From assembly GCA_016783555.1 (NCBI GenBank), contig JADHWH010000015.1, forward strand, positions 1-35,825: 35,825 nucleotides of DNA. Direction: 5' to 3'. This DNA comes from Candidatus Omnitrophota bacterium (GTDB lineage Bacteria > Omnitrophota > Gorgyraeia > JABMRJ01). How positions within the stretch are numbered: the first letter of the stretch is position 1; every line of letters begins with the position of its first letter. Under the pieces are notes generated by a model that worked only from the letters and a program-made list of their open reading frames with translations, was not told where the DNA came from and made no database searches. The translations under genes and the position numbers were made by a program. This document shows, piece by piece, positions 8,514 through 17,848 of this stretch.

Positions 8514-11500
8514 ATGTATTTTAAGAGATTAGAGATGTTCGGTTTTAAGTCTTTTGCGGAGAAGACCAAGATTGATTTTGAACGCGGCATCACCGCCGTT
8601 GTAGGTCCAAACGGTTGCGGAAAATCAAATATAGCTGACGGGGTGAAATGGGTTCTCGGCGAACAGTCGGCAAAGTCGCTGCGCGGTTCCAGCATGGAGG
8701 ACGTCATATTTAACGGCTCGGAATATAAAGAGCCGCTCGGCTACGCAGAGGTTTCACTTACCTTATCCAACGAAGGGAAGCTCCTGCCCATAGAGTATGA
8801 CGAGGTAACAATCTCGCGCAGGCTCTACCGTTCAGGTGAGAGCGAATATCTTATAAATAAGAACCCTGTGAGATTGAGAGATGTAAATGAGCTGCTCATG
8901 GGCTCGGGCATGGGTACGAGCGCCTATTCCATGATAGAGCAGGGAAAGATAGATCAGATCTTAAGCGCCAATCCTGAAGACCGCCGTATCGTATTCGAGG
9001 AAGCCAGCGGCATAACGAAATATAAGTCGAAGAAGAAAGAAGCGATAAGGAGGCTGGAGAATACAGAACAGAATCTTCTTAGGGTTGACGATATCATTAA
9101 GGAAGTGGAGCGCCAGATCAGGTCTATTGAGAGGCAGGCCAAAAAGGCCCAGCGCTACAATGAGCTGTTCAATAAGCTGAAAGACCTCGATACGAAACTT
9201 GCCGCATTCAGATATAGAGAGATGAATAATAATAGGGAAACCCTTCAGAAAGAGAAATCCGAAATTAAGAATAAAGAAGAGAGTTTCCATGTAAAGATGG
9301 CTGAATTCAACAAAGAGTTAAACGAGCTTAATGCCAGAGAGGAAGAGTTAGATTCAAAAATATATAGATATCGCTCAGAACACGATGAGACCAATATCAC
9401 GTTACAGAGAAATCAAGACAAGACCTTGCTCAACAGAGAAAGGCTGCAGGAGTTATATAAATACGAATCTGATCAGAAAAGAGAGCTCGATTCCCTTAAC
9501 GCGAGAATGGGCGTTATTACAAAGACAGTGGATGATATGACGGGCAGGCTGACGGTTATCTCTGAAAATACACAATCCAAAGAGGGCATCCTCCTGGCCA
9601 AGGAGGAGGAATTGGCAGATCTTAAGGAGACAATAGTCGAAAATGAAGAGTCCCTGAGGGTAAACAAGTTCAAAGTGGTAGATATCTTAGCGGTACAATC
9701 GCGCCTGCGAAACGAGATTACCAAGATAACAAGCGACATGCAGAATGTCTCCGCAAGGATCAGGCGTTTAAACACGGAGAAAGAGAATGTGTCGAAAGAA
9801 CTGGCAGGCCTGGATAGTAATCTCTCAGAGGCAAGATTGTCCGTGAATACGACAATCTCTAAAGTTGAGTCGCTGGACAAAGAAAGGATAGCGTTTCAAA
9901 ACAGTTTAAAGAAAGAGAAAGAAGAGTTTGGTTCGCTGGAGGAAGGGATTAATGAGTCTAAGAATCACATCCTTTCTCTCCATTCCAAATCGAATTTTTT
10001 AAAAGACCTCGTTAAGCGTCACGAAGGCTTCACGGGCGGTACGCAGGCGTTTCTAAATAGGCTGTCTAGCGGCGAGCTGAGGCTGGAGGGCGGCTGCGAA
10101 CCGTTGGCGGAACTTCTTGAACCCAAGAGGGGGTATGAGGCACCCTGCGAAGCGGCGCTTATGGAATACCTCCAAATGATCGTTATAGATAGCTGGAATA
10201 CGGCCTTTATAGCGCTTGATTACTTAAAAAAGAATAACCTGGGCAAGGCGAGCTTTATAAGGAATAACGGCGTGGATTCCGTCTTTGAAGTGACAAAGCC
10301 GGATAGCAAATTAGTGCTGGGTAATATCCTGGACTACATGAAAGTCGATTCAAGATACAGAAGCCTCTTTGCGAGACTGCTTAAAAACACATTTTTAGTC
10401 GGTACAGTGGAGGACGGTGTTTCAGTCCTGGAGTCCATGCCCGAAGGAATGAGAAAAAAGATTAAGCTCGTAACCCGAAAGGGCGATATAATTACCGAAG
10501 ATGTTATAACAGGCGGTAGCGGCGGGGAGGACTTTACCACAAGTGTTATAGGGCGCCGCGGCAGGATTAAAGAGACAGAAGAAGAGATTGCGGAGTCCGA
10601 AAAGAATATATTGACCCTGAAGAAAGAATTGCAGAGATGTAAAGACCTTATAGAAGAGGACCAGGCCAGGATAAAGAGAGTAGAAGAAGTCTTACATGCC
10701 GAAGAGATAAAGATGGCTCAAAAGAAATCACAGGAGGCAAACCTTGAGAAGATGCAGAAGAAGGTCAAGGAAGAATTTGACCTTGTGGATTTAGAGATAG
10801 AAGAGTCCATGTTTAAGCAGAATGAGCTTAAGGATAGGGAATCCGAGCAGAAATCCAGGCTGGAAGAGGCAGGCCGCGAAGAGTCAGGTCTGCAGAATAC
10901 GATTATAAATTCACAAAACTTCATAGAAAACGGGACGAAGAAAAAAGAGGAACTTCTCATAGCAATCACACAGATACAGACAGAGCTTACCTCCCTCAAA
11001 AGAGAGGAAGATGAATTTTACAAGAGGGCCGAGCAGCAGAAGACCTACTATGAAGAACAGGTAAGGATTTTAGATGTCAAGAGAGAAGCTATAGAGACAG
11101 CCTCCCGGCGTCAGAAGGAGCTGAAGGACGAGATAGAAAAACTAAAATCCGATACGGAAAATTTAAAAGAACGTAAAGAGATCGTTGACAAAGAGCTTGA
11201 TATGCTCAAGAAAGAGGCAGCCGAGCTGAAGAGGGTTATAGACAAAAAAAGAGAAGAGCTTGATATAAGAAAAGGAAACCTGGATGTCGTGAAGGACAGG
11301 GTCCATAAACTTGACATGGAAGAGGCCCAACTCTCCTTCCAGTTGGAGACCTTGAGGAATAAGATAAATCAGGTATATAAAATAAACCTTGAGGAGATAG
11401 CGCCGAATGCGGAGAAGATAGAAGACAAAGACGCCGTTCAGGGCCAGGTAGACGAATTGAGCCAGGCTGTAGAAAGAATAGGGCCTGTAAATCTGGTGGC

Positions 11501-12101
11501 TATAGACGAACACAAAGAACTCGAAGAGAGACTCTCTTTTCTTAAGCATCAACAAGAGGATCTTGTAAGCGCGAAGGAGTCTTTGCACAAAGCGATAAAG
11601 AAGATAAACCAGACCACAAAGGCTCTTTTTATGGAGACCTTTGCAAGTATCCAGAACGAGTTTAAAAATTACTTTAGATTCTTATTCGGCGGGGGAAAGG
11701 CGGAGATACTTCTCTTGGATGAAAATGACGTTCTAGAAAGCGGCATTGAGATTATAGCAAGGCCGCCGGGAAAGAAACTGCAGACGATATCTCTGCTCTC
11801 GGGCGGAGAGAGGGCCCTGACCGCCATAGCGCTGCTCTTCGCCATATTTAAGACAAAACCGAGTCCTTTCTGTTTTTTGGATGAGATAGACGCGGCATTG
11901 GATGAATCTAATATAGGAAGGTTCAGTAAGGCCCTCCAGGAGTTTGCTGAAAAATCACAATTTATAGTTATTACCCACAGTAAAAAGACCATAGAGATAT
12001 CAGATGTTATGTACGGAATTACTATGGAGCAATCGGGCGTTTCCAGGGTAATATCGGTTAAATTTGCGCAGAAGAAAGAAAAGGAGGCCGTTCCGGCATA
12101 A
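8514..12101 (+). CDS. smc: Chromosome segregation protein SMC
   Basis: 1195 aa; Walker A GPNGCGKSNIADG, hinge around SGELRLEGGCEPLAELL, signature LLSGGERALTAIALLFAIF, Walker B CFLDEIDAALDE. Confidence 0.97.
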   Translation: MYFKRLEMFGFKSFAEKTKIDFERGITAVVGPNGCGKSNIADGVKWVLGEQSAKSLRGSSMEDVIFNGSEYKEPLGYAEVSLTLSNEGKLLPIEYDEVTISRRLYRSGESEYLINKNPVRLRDVNELLMGSGMGTSAYSMIEQGKIDQILSANPEDRRIVFEEASGITKYKSKKKEAIRRLENTEQNLLRVDDIIKEVERQIRSIERQAKKAQRYNELFNKLKDLDTKLAAFRYREMNNNRETLQKEKSEIKNKEESFHVKMAEFNKELNELNAREEELDSKIYRYRSEHDETNITLQRNQDKTLLNRERLQELYKYESDQKRELDSLNARMGVITKTVDDMTGRLTVISENTQSKEGILLAKEEELADLKETIVENEESLRVNKFKVVDILAVQSRLRNEITKITSDMQNVSARIRRLNTEKENVSKELAGLDSNLSEARLSVNTTISKVESLDKERIAFQNSLKKEKEEFGSLEEGINESKNHILSLHSKSNFLKDLVKRHEGFTGGTQAFLNRLSSGELRLEGGCEPLAELLEPKRGYEAPCEAALMEYLQMIVIDSWNTAFIALDYLKKNNLGKASFIRNNGVDSVFEVTKPDSKLVLGNILDYMKVDSRYRSLFARLLKNTFLVGTVEDGVSVLESMPEGMRKKIKLVTRKGDIITEDVITGGSGGEDFTTSVIGRRGRIKETEEEIAESEKNILTLKKELQRCKDLIEEDQARIKRVEEVLHAEEIKMAQKKSQEANLEKMQKKVKEEFDLVDLEIEESMFKQNELKDRESEQKSRLEEAGREESGLQNTIINSQNFIENGTKKKEELLIAITQIQTELTSLKREEDEFYKRAEQQKTYYEEQVRILDVKREAIETASRRQKELKDEIEKLKSDTENLKERKEIVDKELDMLKKEAAELKRVIDKKREELDIRKGNLDVVKDRVHKLDMEEAQLSFQLETLRNKINQVYKINLEEIAPNAEKIEDKDAVQGQVDELSQAVERIGPVNLVAIDEHKELEERLSFLKHQQEDLVSAKESLHKAIKKINQTTKALFMETFASIQNEFKNYFRFLFGGGKAEILLLDENDVLESGIEIIARPPGKKLQTISLLSGGERALTAIALLFAIFKTKPSPFCFLDEIDAALDESNIGRFSKALQEFAEKSQFIVITHSKKTIEISDVMYGITMEQSGVSRVISVKFAQKKEKEAVPA

Positions 12102-12128
12102 GTTTGCCTGACCCAAGCGGGAAGGGAA

Positions 12129-12194
12129 GGGGCGTTCGCATTTTCTTAGTAGATTACTCATATAATATATCAATGCGAGCGTCCCTAATTTTTT
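12129..12194 (+). terminator. Probable intrinsic terminator downstream of smc
   Basis: GGGGCGTTCGCATT (12129-12142) pairs along 14 bp, with G-U wobbles, with AATGCGAGCGTCCC (12172-12185); T6 tract 12189-12194; the 29-nt loop is long. Confidence 0.6.
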
Positions 12195-12257
12195 CTCTTA
12201 AGATCCTTCGCCCTATAGGGCTCAGGATCAAGTCAAATTTTCTGATGAAAATTTGAC

Positions 12258-12285
12258 TTGACAGACGGTGATTTTGTATTATAAT
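12258..12285 (+). promoter_or_regulatory. Consensus sigma70-type promoter of riboflavin operon
   Basis: TTGACA (12258-12263), 16-bp spacer, TATAAT (12280-12285), about 8 nt before the aptamer start. Confidence 0.85.
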
Positions 12286-12292
12286 ATTCTTA

Positions 12293-12474
12293 ATCTTCGG
12301 GGTGAGGCGTAATTCCTCAACCGGTAGTTAACCCAGCCCTTGTACACAAGGGCTGGGTGAAAGCCTACGAACCCTTGAGCGCACACTAAAGTGTGCGCTA
12401 CAGCAGCTAAGAGCTGCTAAGGGTAGATTCGGTGAAATTCCGAGGCCGACCGTATAGTCGGGATGAGAGAAGAT
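12293..12474 (+). ncRNA. FMN riboswitch (RFN element) aptamer
   Basis: RFN conserved blocks: ATCTTCGGGGTGAGGCGTAATTCCTCAACCGG ... GATTCGGTGAAATTCCGAGGCCGACCGTATAGTCGGGATGAGAGAAGAT; P1 ATCTTC/GAAGAT. Confidence 0.95.
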
Positions 12475-12496
12475 GGTGATATCATGCGAGTTTTTG

Positions 12497-12523
12497 AACC
12501 CCGAAGACAACTTCGGGGTTTTT
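12497..12523 (+). terminator. Riboswitch expression-platform terminator
   Basis: AACCCCGAAG-ACAA-CTTCGGGGTT followed by TTT; CCCCGAAG can alternatively pair with CTTCGGGG at 12295-12302. Confidence 0.88.
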
Positions 12524-12538
12524 CATTTTGAGGTAAAG

Positions 12539-12598
12539 ATATGAACCCCGTTAGACCTCATGAGAGGTCAGCGGGATGAGGAGGTCTAACGGGGTGAA
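12539..12598 (+). repeat. Palindromic translation-initiation element, copy 1 (ribBA)
   Basis: Perfect 15-bp arms 12545-12559 / 12581-12595; flanks identical to copy 2 (21 nt on the left, 20 nt on the right). Confidence 0.9.
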
Positions 12599-13793
12599 AT
12601 TTAATACCATTCCAGAGGTTGTAGAAGATATAAAGAAAGGCAAGATAGTCATAGTCGTAGACGACGAAGACCGCGAGAATGAAGGCGACTTTGTCATGGC
12701 GGGGTCTCTGACTACGCCAGAGTCTATAAACTTTATGGCCAAGTACGGCCGCGGATTGATATGTGTCCCTATGGAAGAAGAGATTCTCGACAGGCTTAAT
12801 CTATATCCAATGGTATCAACCCCGCCCGACCCCTACAAAACCGCATGGATGATTTCGGTAGATTCAAAGCGCGGTATAACCACGGGCATCTCCGCTTATG
12901 ACCGCTCATTTACCATTAAGAGACTCTCCGACAGCAACGCAGGACCGGATGAATTCATAAAACCCGGCCATATCTTCCCGCTCAAATCGCGCCAAGGCGG
13001 CGCATTAGTAAGGACAGGCCATACCGAAGCATGCGTTGATTTCTTGAGGCTGGCAGGATTATACCCCGTAGGAGTTATATGCGAGATTATGAACGAAGAC
13101 GGGACCATGGCCAGGGTGCCCAGGCTCTTCGAGATCGCCAAAGAGTTTAACCTTAAAATCTGCACCATCGCGGATTTGATCAGGCATAGAAGGAGATCCG
13201 ACAAACTAATAAAGAAGGTCGCAGAGACTTCACTCCCGACAGAATACGGAAGCTTCAGGTTGATCGTATATGAATCAGTTGTTGACAAACAACATCACCT
13301 GGCCTTAATAAAAGGAGATTTAACCCAAGAGGATACACTCGTCAGGGTTCATTCTCAATGTCTTACCGGAGATGTTTTCGGCTCGCAGAGATGCGACTGC
13401 GGAAGACAGCTTAAGGACACCATGGCTATAATCGAAAGAGAAAAAAGAGGCGTCATACTTTATATGAGACAGGAGGGCCGCGGTATCGGCCTTGTAAATA
13501 AACTAAAGGCCTATGAGCTTCAGGATAACGGCCTTGATACGGTAGAGGCGAATCTGGCATTGGGATTCCAGCCGGATCTCAGGGATTACGGGATAGGCGC
13601 GCAGATATTGGTGGATTTAGGCCTAAAGAATATAAGGCTCCTTACCAATAATCCGCAGAAGATCGTAGGGCTTGAAGGATACGGCCTGGATATCAAGGAG
13701 AGGCTGCCGCTTGAGGCTAAACCGACAAGCGAATGCAGAGGTTATCTTAAGATTAAGAAAGAAAAATTAGGCCACAAGTTGAGTAAGGTATAA
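12594..13793 (+). CDS. ribBA: Bifunctional 3,4-dihydroxy-2-butanone-4-phosphate synthase / GTP cyclohydrolase II
   Basis: [12 protein letters not shown] (RibB), [24 protein letters not shown] (RibA); GTG start with AGGAGG 9 nt upstream preferred over the track's 12576. Confidence 0.93.
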   Translation: MKFNTIPEVVEDIKKGKIVIVVDDEDRENEGDFVMAGSLTTPESINFMAKYGRGLICVPMEEEILDRLNLYPMVSTPPDPYKTAWMISVDSKRGITTGISAYDRSFTIKRLSDSNAGPDEFIKPGHIFPLKSRQGGALVRTGHTEACVDFLRLAGLYPVGVICEIMNEDGTMARVPRLFEIAKEFNLKICTIADLIRHRRRSDKLIKKVAETSLPTEYGSFRLIVYESVVDKQHHLALIKGDLTQEDTLVRVHSQCLTGDVFGSQRCDCGRQLKDTMAIIEREKRGVILYMRQEGRGIGLVNKLKAYELQDNGLDTVEANLALGFQPDLRDYGIGAQILVDLGLKNIRLLTNNPQKIVGLEGYGLDIKERLPLEAKPTSECRGYLKIKKEKLGHKLSKV

Positions 13794-13811
13794 AAGATGA
13801 GGAGGTGCAAG

Positions 13812-14276
13812 ATGGGAAAGACGTTTAAGGGCAATATGACGGCAAAGGGAAAGAAGTTCGGAGTAGTTGTGTCGCGGTTTAACGAGTTTATTTCATCGAG
13901 GCTTCTTGAAGGCTCCTTGGACACTTTGGTAAGACAGGGCGCCGACGAGAAGAATATCGATATTGCATGGACGCCAGGTTCGTTTGAGATACCCTATATA
14001 GCAAAGCGTATGGCAGGTTCGAAGAAGTATGACGCCGTGATCTGTCTCGGTGCAATACTCCGCGGCTCAACGCCTCATTTCGATTATATTGCAAGCGAGG
14101 CTGCCAAAGGGATTGCAAAGGTATCTTTGGATACAAACGTCCCGTGCATATTCGGCGTAATAACCGCCGACACGCTGGAGCAGGCCATAGAGAGGGCCGG
14201 CACAAAAGATGGAAATAAAGGAAGACAGGCGGCATTGACCGCCATAGAGATGGCGAATCTATACGAGGAAATATAA
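13812..14276 (+). CDS. ribH: 6,7-dimethyl-8-ribityllumazine synthase
   Basis: [53 protein letters not shown] 13812 chosen with AGGAGG upstream. Confidence 0.94.
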   Translation: MGKTFKGNMTAKGKKFGVVVSRFNEFISSRLLEGSLDTLVRQGADEKNIDIAWTPGSFEIPYIAKRMAGSKKYDAVICLGAILRGSTPHFDYIASEAAKGIAKVSLDTNVPCIFGVITADTLEQAIERAGTKDGNKGRQAALTAIEMANLYEEI

Positions 14277-14702
14277 ATGCGGAAACGGACAAAGGCGCGG
14301 GAGTGCGCGCTGCAGGTACTCTACCAGATAGATATTACGCGTAAGGAATGCGACTACTGCCTCAAGGATTTCTGGCAGGCAAAGACTGAGGCGGACGATT
14401 CCATAAGAGAATTTGCGAGTCAGCTTGTAAAAGGGGTGGTAGATAATCAAAAGAAGATCGATGGCGTAATAAGCGGTTACGCCACTAACTGGAATATAGA
14501 CAGGATGGCTGTGGTCGACAGAAATATACTGCGCCTGGCCTCTTTCGAGCTGCTTTTTCTAAAAGATATACCGCCTAAGGTGAGCATAAATGAGGCCGTC
14601 GACATAGCAAAGAAATACGGGGACAAAGACTCCGGCAAGTTTGTAAACGGCATTTTAGACAAGATAGCAAAGGAGGAAGTTGTTGCGCAAAAGAAAGATT
14701 GA
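14277..14702 (+). CDS. nusB: Transcription antitermination factor NusB
   Basis: [66 protein letters not shown]. Confidence 0.95.
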   Translation: MRKRTKARECALQVLYQIDITRKECDYCLKDFWQAKTEADDSIREFASQLVKGVVDNQKKIDGVISGYATNWNIDRMAVVDRNILRLASFELLFLKDIPPKVSINEAVDIAKKYGDKDSGKFVNGILDKIAKEEVVAQKKD

Positions 14703-15528
14703 CCTGCACGTTCACACGTATTATTCCGATGGGACATTTTCTCCGGAGAAGGTAATCAGCGAAGCCAAGAAGAGAGGTTTGTCCGCGGTAGCTATATGCG
14801 ACCATGACTGCGTGGAGGGCATCGAAGAGGCCAAGAAAGCCGGCGCCAAACACGGAGTCGAGGTTATACCCGGCGTAGAAGTTACATGTGAAAAGGACGG
14901 CTTAGAGATACATATGCTGGGCTATTTTATCGATATAGAATCAAGGCCTATCATCGATTTGATAACGGTTTTAAGGGATAAGCGCATAAAACGTATATAT
15001 GATATGGTGGATAGATTAAAAAATTATAATGTCAATATATCGCCGCATAAAGTCTTTGCGCTAAGCCCGAAAGGGGCCGTGAGCAGGATGCACCTGGCCA
15101 GCGCGATTTACAATGAAGGCTTTGTCTCGAGCATAAAGGAGGCGTTTGCTAAGTATATAGGCGATAAGGCGCCCTGTTATGTGAGCAGATTCGAAGTATC
15201 TCCGGAATCAGCTATAGATGCCATACTAAAGTCTAAAGGCGTTCCCGTATATGCGCACCCAAATGTAATGGGAAGAGACGACCTTATTCCAGGTTTTGCG
15301 AAGGCGGGACTCCGCGGAATTGAGGTATACCATTCGGAACACAATAGGTGGACAGAAGAGCATTATCTGAATGTGGCCCATAAGTTCGGACTTTTGGTTA
15401 CCGGCGGGTCCGATTGTCATGGTGCCGGTAAAGGGAGGATCCTTATGGGCGGCGTTACTATGCCGTATTCAACCTTGGAAGATTTAAAGAGAGAGGCGGA
15501 GGATGTAAGAAAAAACCAAGATGCATAA
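14680..15528 (+). CDS. PHP-domain metal-dependent phosphoesterase
   Basis: [36 protein letters not shown]-like and GSDCHG motifs. Confidence 0.88.
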   Translation: MLRKRKIDLHVHTYYSDGTFSPEKVISEAKKRGLSAVAICDHDCVEGIEEAKKAGAKHGVEVIPGVEVTCEKDGLEIHMLGYFIDIESRPIIDLITVLRDKRIKRIYDMVDRLKNYNVNISPHKVFALSPKGAVSRMHLASAIYNEGFVSSIKEAFAKYIGDKAPCYVSRFEVSPESAIDAILKSKGVPVYAHPNVMGRDDLIPGFAKAGLRGIEVYHSEHNRWTEEHYLNVAHKFGLLVTGGSDCHGAGKGRILMGGVTMPYSTLEDLKREAEDVRKNQDA

Positions 15529-16609
15529 TGATGACTATTTTATGAAGATGGCGTTGGCGCTTGCTAAAAAGGGAAGAGGCAGGACAAGTCCGAACCCGAT
15601 GGTAGGCGCTGTTTTAGTTAAAGGCGGGAAGGTGCTCTCCAAGGGTTACCACAGAGGATTCGGACTTCCGCACGCCGAGGTTGAGGTCTTAAATAGAGCG
15701 GGAAGAGAGGCGCAGGGCGCTACCCTTTATGTGAATATGGAGCCTTGCGGCCACTTCGGAAAGACACCCCCCTGCACAGAGAGGATAATAAAAGAGGGCG
15801 TAAGAAGAGTCGTTGTAGGGATGCGCGACCCCAACCCCATCAATTACGGAAAGGGTATTAAGAGATTGCGGCGAAGCGGCATAGAGGTAGACTGCGGTGT
15901 GCTTAAGAGAGAATCGAAAATGCTGAACCGCGCATTTACGGCTTTTATTACAAAGAAGAGGCCGTATGTTACGGTAAAAGTTGCCCAAAGTCTCGACGGA
16001 AAGATTGCAACGTCCGCGGGCTGTTCTAAGTGGATAACAAATGAGATATCGAGGCGGTTTGTGCATAGGTTAAGAAGCGGCGCAGACGCCGTCTTAGTGG
16101 GCGTCAACACGATAATAAAAGATGACCCTCTTTTAAATGCGCGGATAAAGAATCTTAAGAAACAGCCGCTTAGGATAGTTCTCGATAGCAGGCTTATAAC
16201 ACCCAAAGGCAGCAAGGTTATAAAAGATAGATCTCCTCAGACGATTATCGCCACGACAGACAAGGCGTTTAATAAAAATAGAGATAAGTTTAAAAGGGAG
16301 GGTGTAGATGTAGTCTCTTTTAAAGAGAAGAAAGGTGCCGTTTGTCTTAAGTCATTATTAAGATATCTTGCGCACAGAGGAGTCTCACACCTTCTGGTAG
16401 AGGGCGGCGGCACTGCAATCGCAAATTTCCTAAAGGATAAGCTTGTGGATGAGATCTTTATCTTTATCGCGCCTAAGATAATAGGCGGCAGGGATGCGAT
16501 TACTTCAGTAGAAGGCGAGGGCGTGAAATCTTTAAAGGACGCTCTTAAACTGAGAGATGTCAAGATAAAGAGATTTGGTGAGGATATCCTGATTCGAGGC
16601 CATGTTTAG
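15521..16609 (+). CDS. ribD: Bifunctional diaminohydroxyphosphoribosylaminopyrimidine deaminase / reductase
   Basis: [37 protein letters not shown]; reductase [12 protein letters not shown]. Confidence 0.95.
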   Translation: MHNDDYFMKMALALAKKGRGRTSPNPMVGAVLVKGGKVLSKGYHRGFGLPHAEVEVLNRAGREAQGATLYVNMEPCGHFGKTPPCTERIIKEGVRRVVVGMRDPNPINYGKGIKRLRRSGIEVDCGVLKRESKMLNRAFTAFITKKRPYVTVKVAQSLDGKIATSAGCSKWITNEISRRFVHRLRSGADAVLVGVNTIIKDDPLLNARIKNLKKQPLRIVLDSRLITPKGSKVIKDRSPQTIIATTDKAFNKNRDKFKREGVDVVSFKEKKGAVCLKSLLRYLAHRGVSHLLVEGGGTAIANFLKDKLVDEIFIFIAPKIIGGRDAITSVEGEGVKSLKDALKLRDVKIKRFGEDILIRGHV

Positions 16610-17243
16610 CGGAATAATTAAAGAGATAGGCGTCATTGAGGAGATAAGACCTAAAGCGCATAGCCGTCTTATGTCAATAAAGCAGGCAGGGATTTCCAAA
16701 GACGCAAAGGTCGGTGATTCTATTTCTGTGGACGGCGTCTGTCTCACGGTAGCCGATAAAAAGGGTGAAGTTCTGCGCTTCGATGTGATAAAAAAGAGTC
16801 TTGAAAAGTGTACACTCGGCGGCGCTAAAGAGAGAGAAAGGGTAAATCTTGAGCCTTCTCTGAGTCTAAATGAAGGCATAAGCGGCCATCTTGTAAGCGG
16901 CCATATTGATGAAGTGGGAAGGATAAGGAGAGTAGCAAGGCAGGGCAGAGACATTATGCAGATAATGATAGCGATAGACGGGTCAAAAAGCTCTCTCTTG
17001 GTCAAGAAGGGGTCTGTAGCGGTAAACGGAATAAGCCTGACGGTAAATGATATCGGCAAAGATTTCTTTATAGTGGATATCATACCCCATACTTACAAAG
17101 CGACGACGATGTATCTTAAAAGAATAGGCGATAATGTCAATATCGAATACGATATATTGGCAAAGTACGCATTAAAGGGCCTTTCCAGGGTAACCCCAGA
17201 TACCTTCAGCGCGGATTTTTTAAAAGAGCACGGGTTTATATGA
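16602..17243 (+). CDS. ribE: Riboflavin synthase alpha subunit
   Basis: [48 protein letters not shown]. Confidence 0.95.
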   Translation: MFSGIIKEIGVIEEIRPKAHSRLMSIKQAGISKDAKVGDSISVDGVCLTVADKKGEVLRFDVIKKSLEKCTLGGAKERERVNLEPSLSLNEGISGHLVSGHIDEVGRIRRVARQGRDIMQIMIAIDGSKSSLLVKKGSVAVNGISLTVNDIGKDFFIVDIIPHTYKATTMYLKRIGDNVNIEYDILAKYALKGLSRVTPDTFSADFLKEHGFI

Positions 17244-17264
17244 TTTTACAATTTTGTAACAGGG

Positions 17265-17293
17265 TTGACATTGCTATGGGTATATGTTATACT
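17265..17293 (+). promoter_or_regulatory. Sigma70-type promoter
   Basis: TTGACA (17265-17270), 17-bp spacer, TATACT (17288-17293). Confidence 0.75.
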
Positions 17294-17340
17294 TGCTAAT
17301 TGATATTTAAAATAAATAAATATATGAAAGGAGGGATAGA

Positions 17341-17745
17341 ATGAAGAGAATAGGAAGCGTTATATTAGTTATGACATTGGTAATAAGCTTGGCGTCGAGC
17401 GCATACGCACAGACTCCAGCTGTAAAATTAAACCGCGGCTTAGTCAATGCCCTCACAGGCCTATGGGAATTGCCCGTTGACGTCCTTAGGACATGCAAGC
17501 AAGAAGGGGCTCCAAAGGGATTAACGGTAGGTTTGGTGAGAGGTTTGGTAATGGGGGTGTATAGAACACTCGTAGGTATATATGAAGTAGTTACCTTCCC
17601 GGTTCCAGCACCTGCAGGATATAGACCTATTACCGATCCGCCTACACTGTTAACATCTGAGACGTTAGAACCCGCAAACCCGGAAATGCGTGGGGATTTC
17701 AGACCTCTTAGCAGTGCATACGAAGGAACGACGCGTAAAAAATAA
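17341..17745 (+). CDS. Exported TIGR04073-like (exosortase-system-associated) protein, paralog 1
   Basis: Signal peptide ending SSAYAQ; KLNRGLVNALTGLWELP ... GLVMGVYRTLVGIYEVVTFPVPAPAGYRPI. Confidence 0.7.
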   Translation: MKRIGSVILVMTLVISLASSAYAQTPAVKLNRGLVNALTGLWELPVDVLRTCKQEGAPKGLTVGLVRGLVMGVYRTLVGIYEVVTFPVPAPAGYRPITDPPTLLTSETLEPANPEMRGDFRPLSSAYEGTTRKK

Positions 17746-17762
17746 GCAGCATCTATGATTTT

Positions 17763-17823
17763 AAAGAGTTGGTCTTTTATGTGAATTCTTACATTTTTCA
17801 TATAGAGGGCCAGCTCTTTTTTT
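17763..17823 (+). terminator. Strong hairpin/terminator between tandem paralogs
   Basis: 21-bp helix including G-U pairs: AAAGAGTTGGTCTTTTATGTG (17763-17783) with CATATAGAGGGCCAGCTCTTT (17799-17819), then a T tract. Confidence 0.7.
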
Positions 17824-17848
17824 CAAAATCGATGATAAGGAGGTCTTT

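Noticed and set aside
12576-12593. Track start for ribBA at 12576 (MRRSNGV...)
   Set aside because: The ATG lies across the SD, and SNGV is a translation of the palindrome arm; GTG 12594 with AGGAGG 9 nt upstream fits better.
13797-13811. ATGAGGAGGT at ribH resembling the ribBA palindrome context
   Set aside because: Only an 11-nt match dominated by the SD, with no inverted arm nearby; likely chance.
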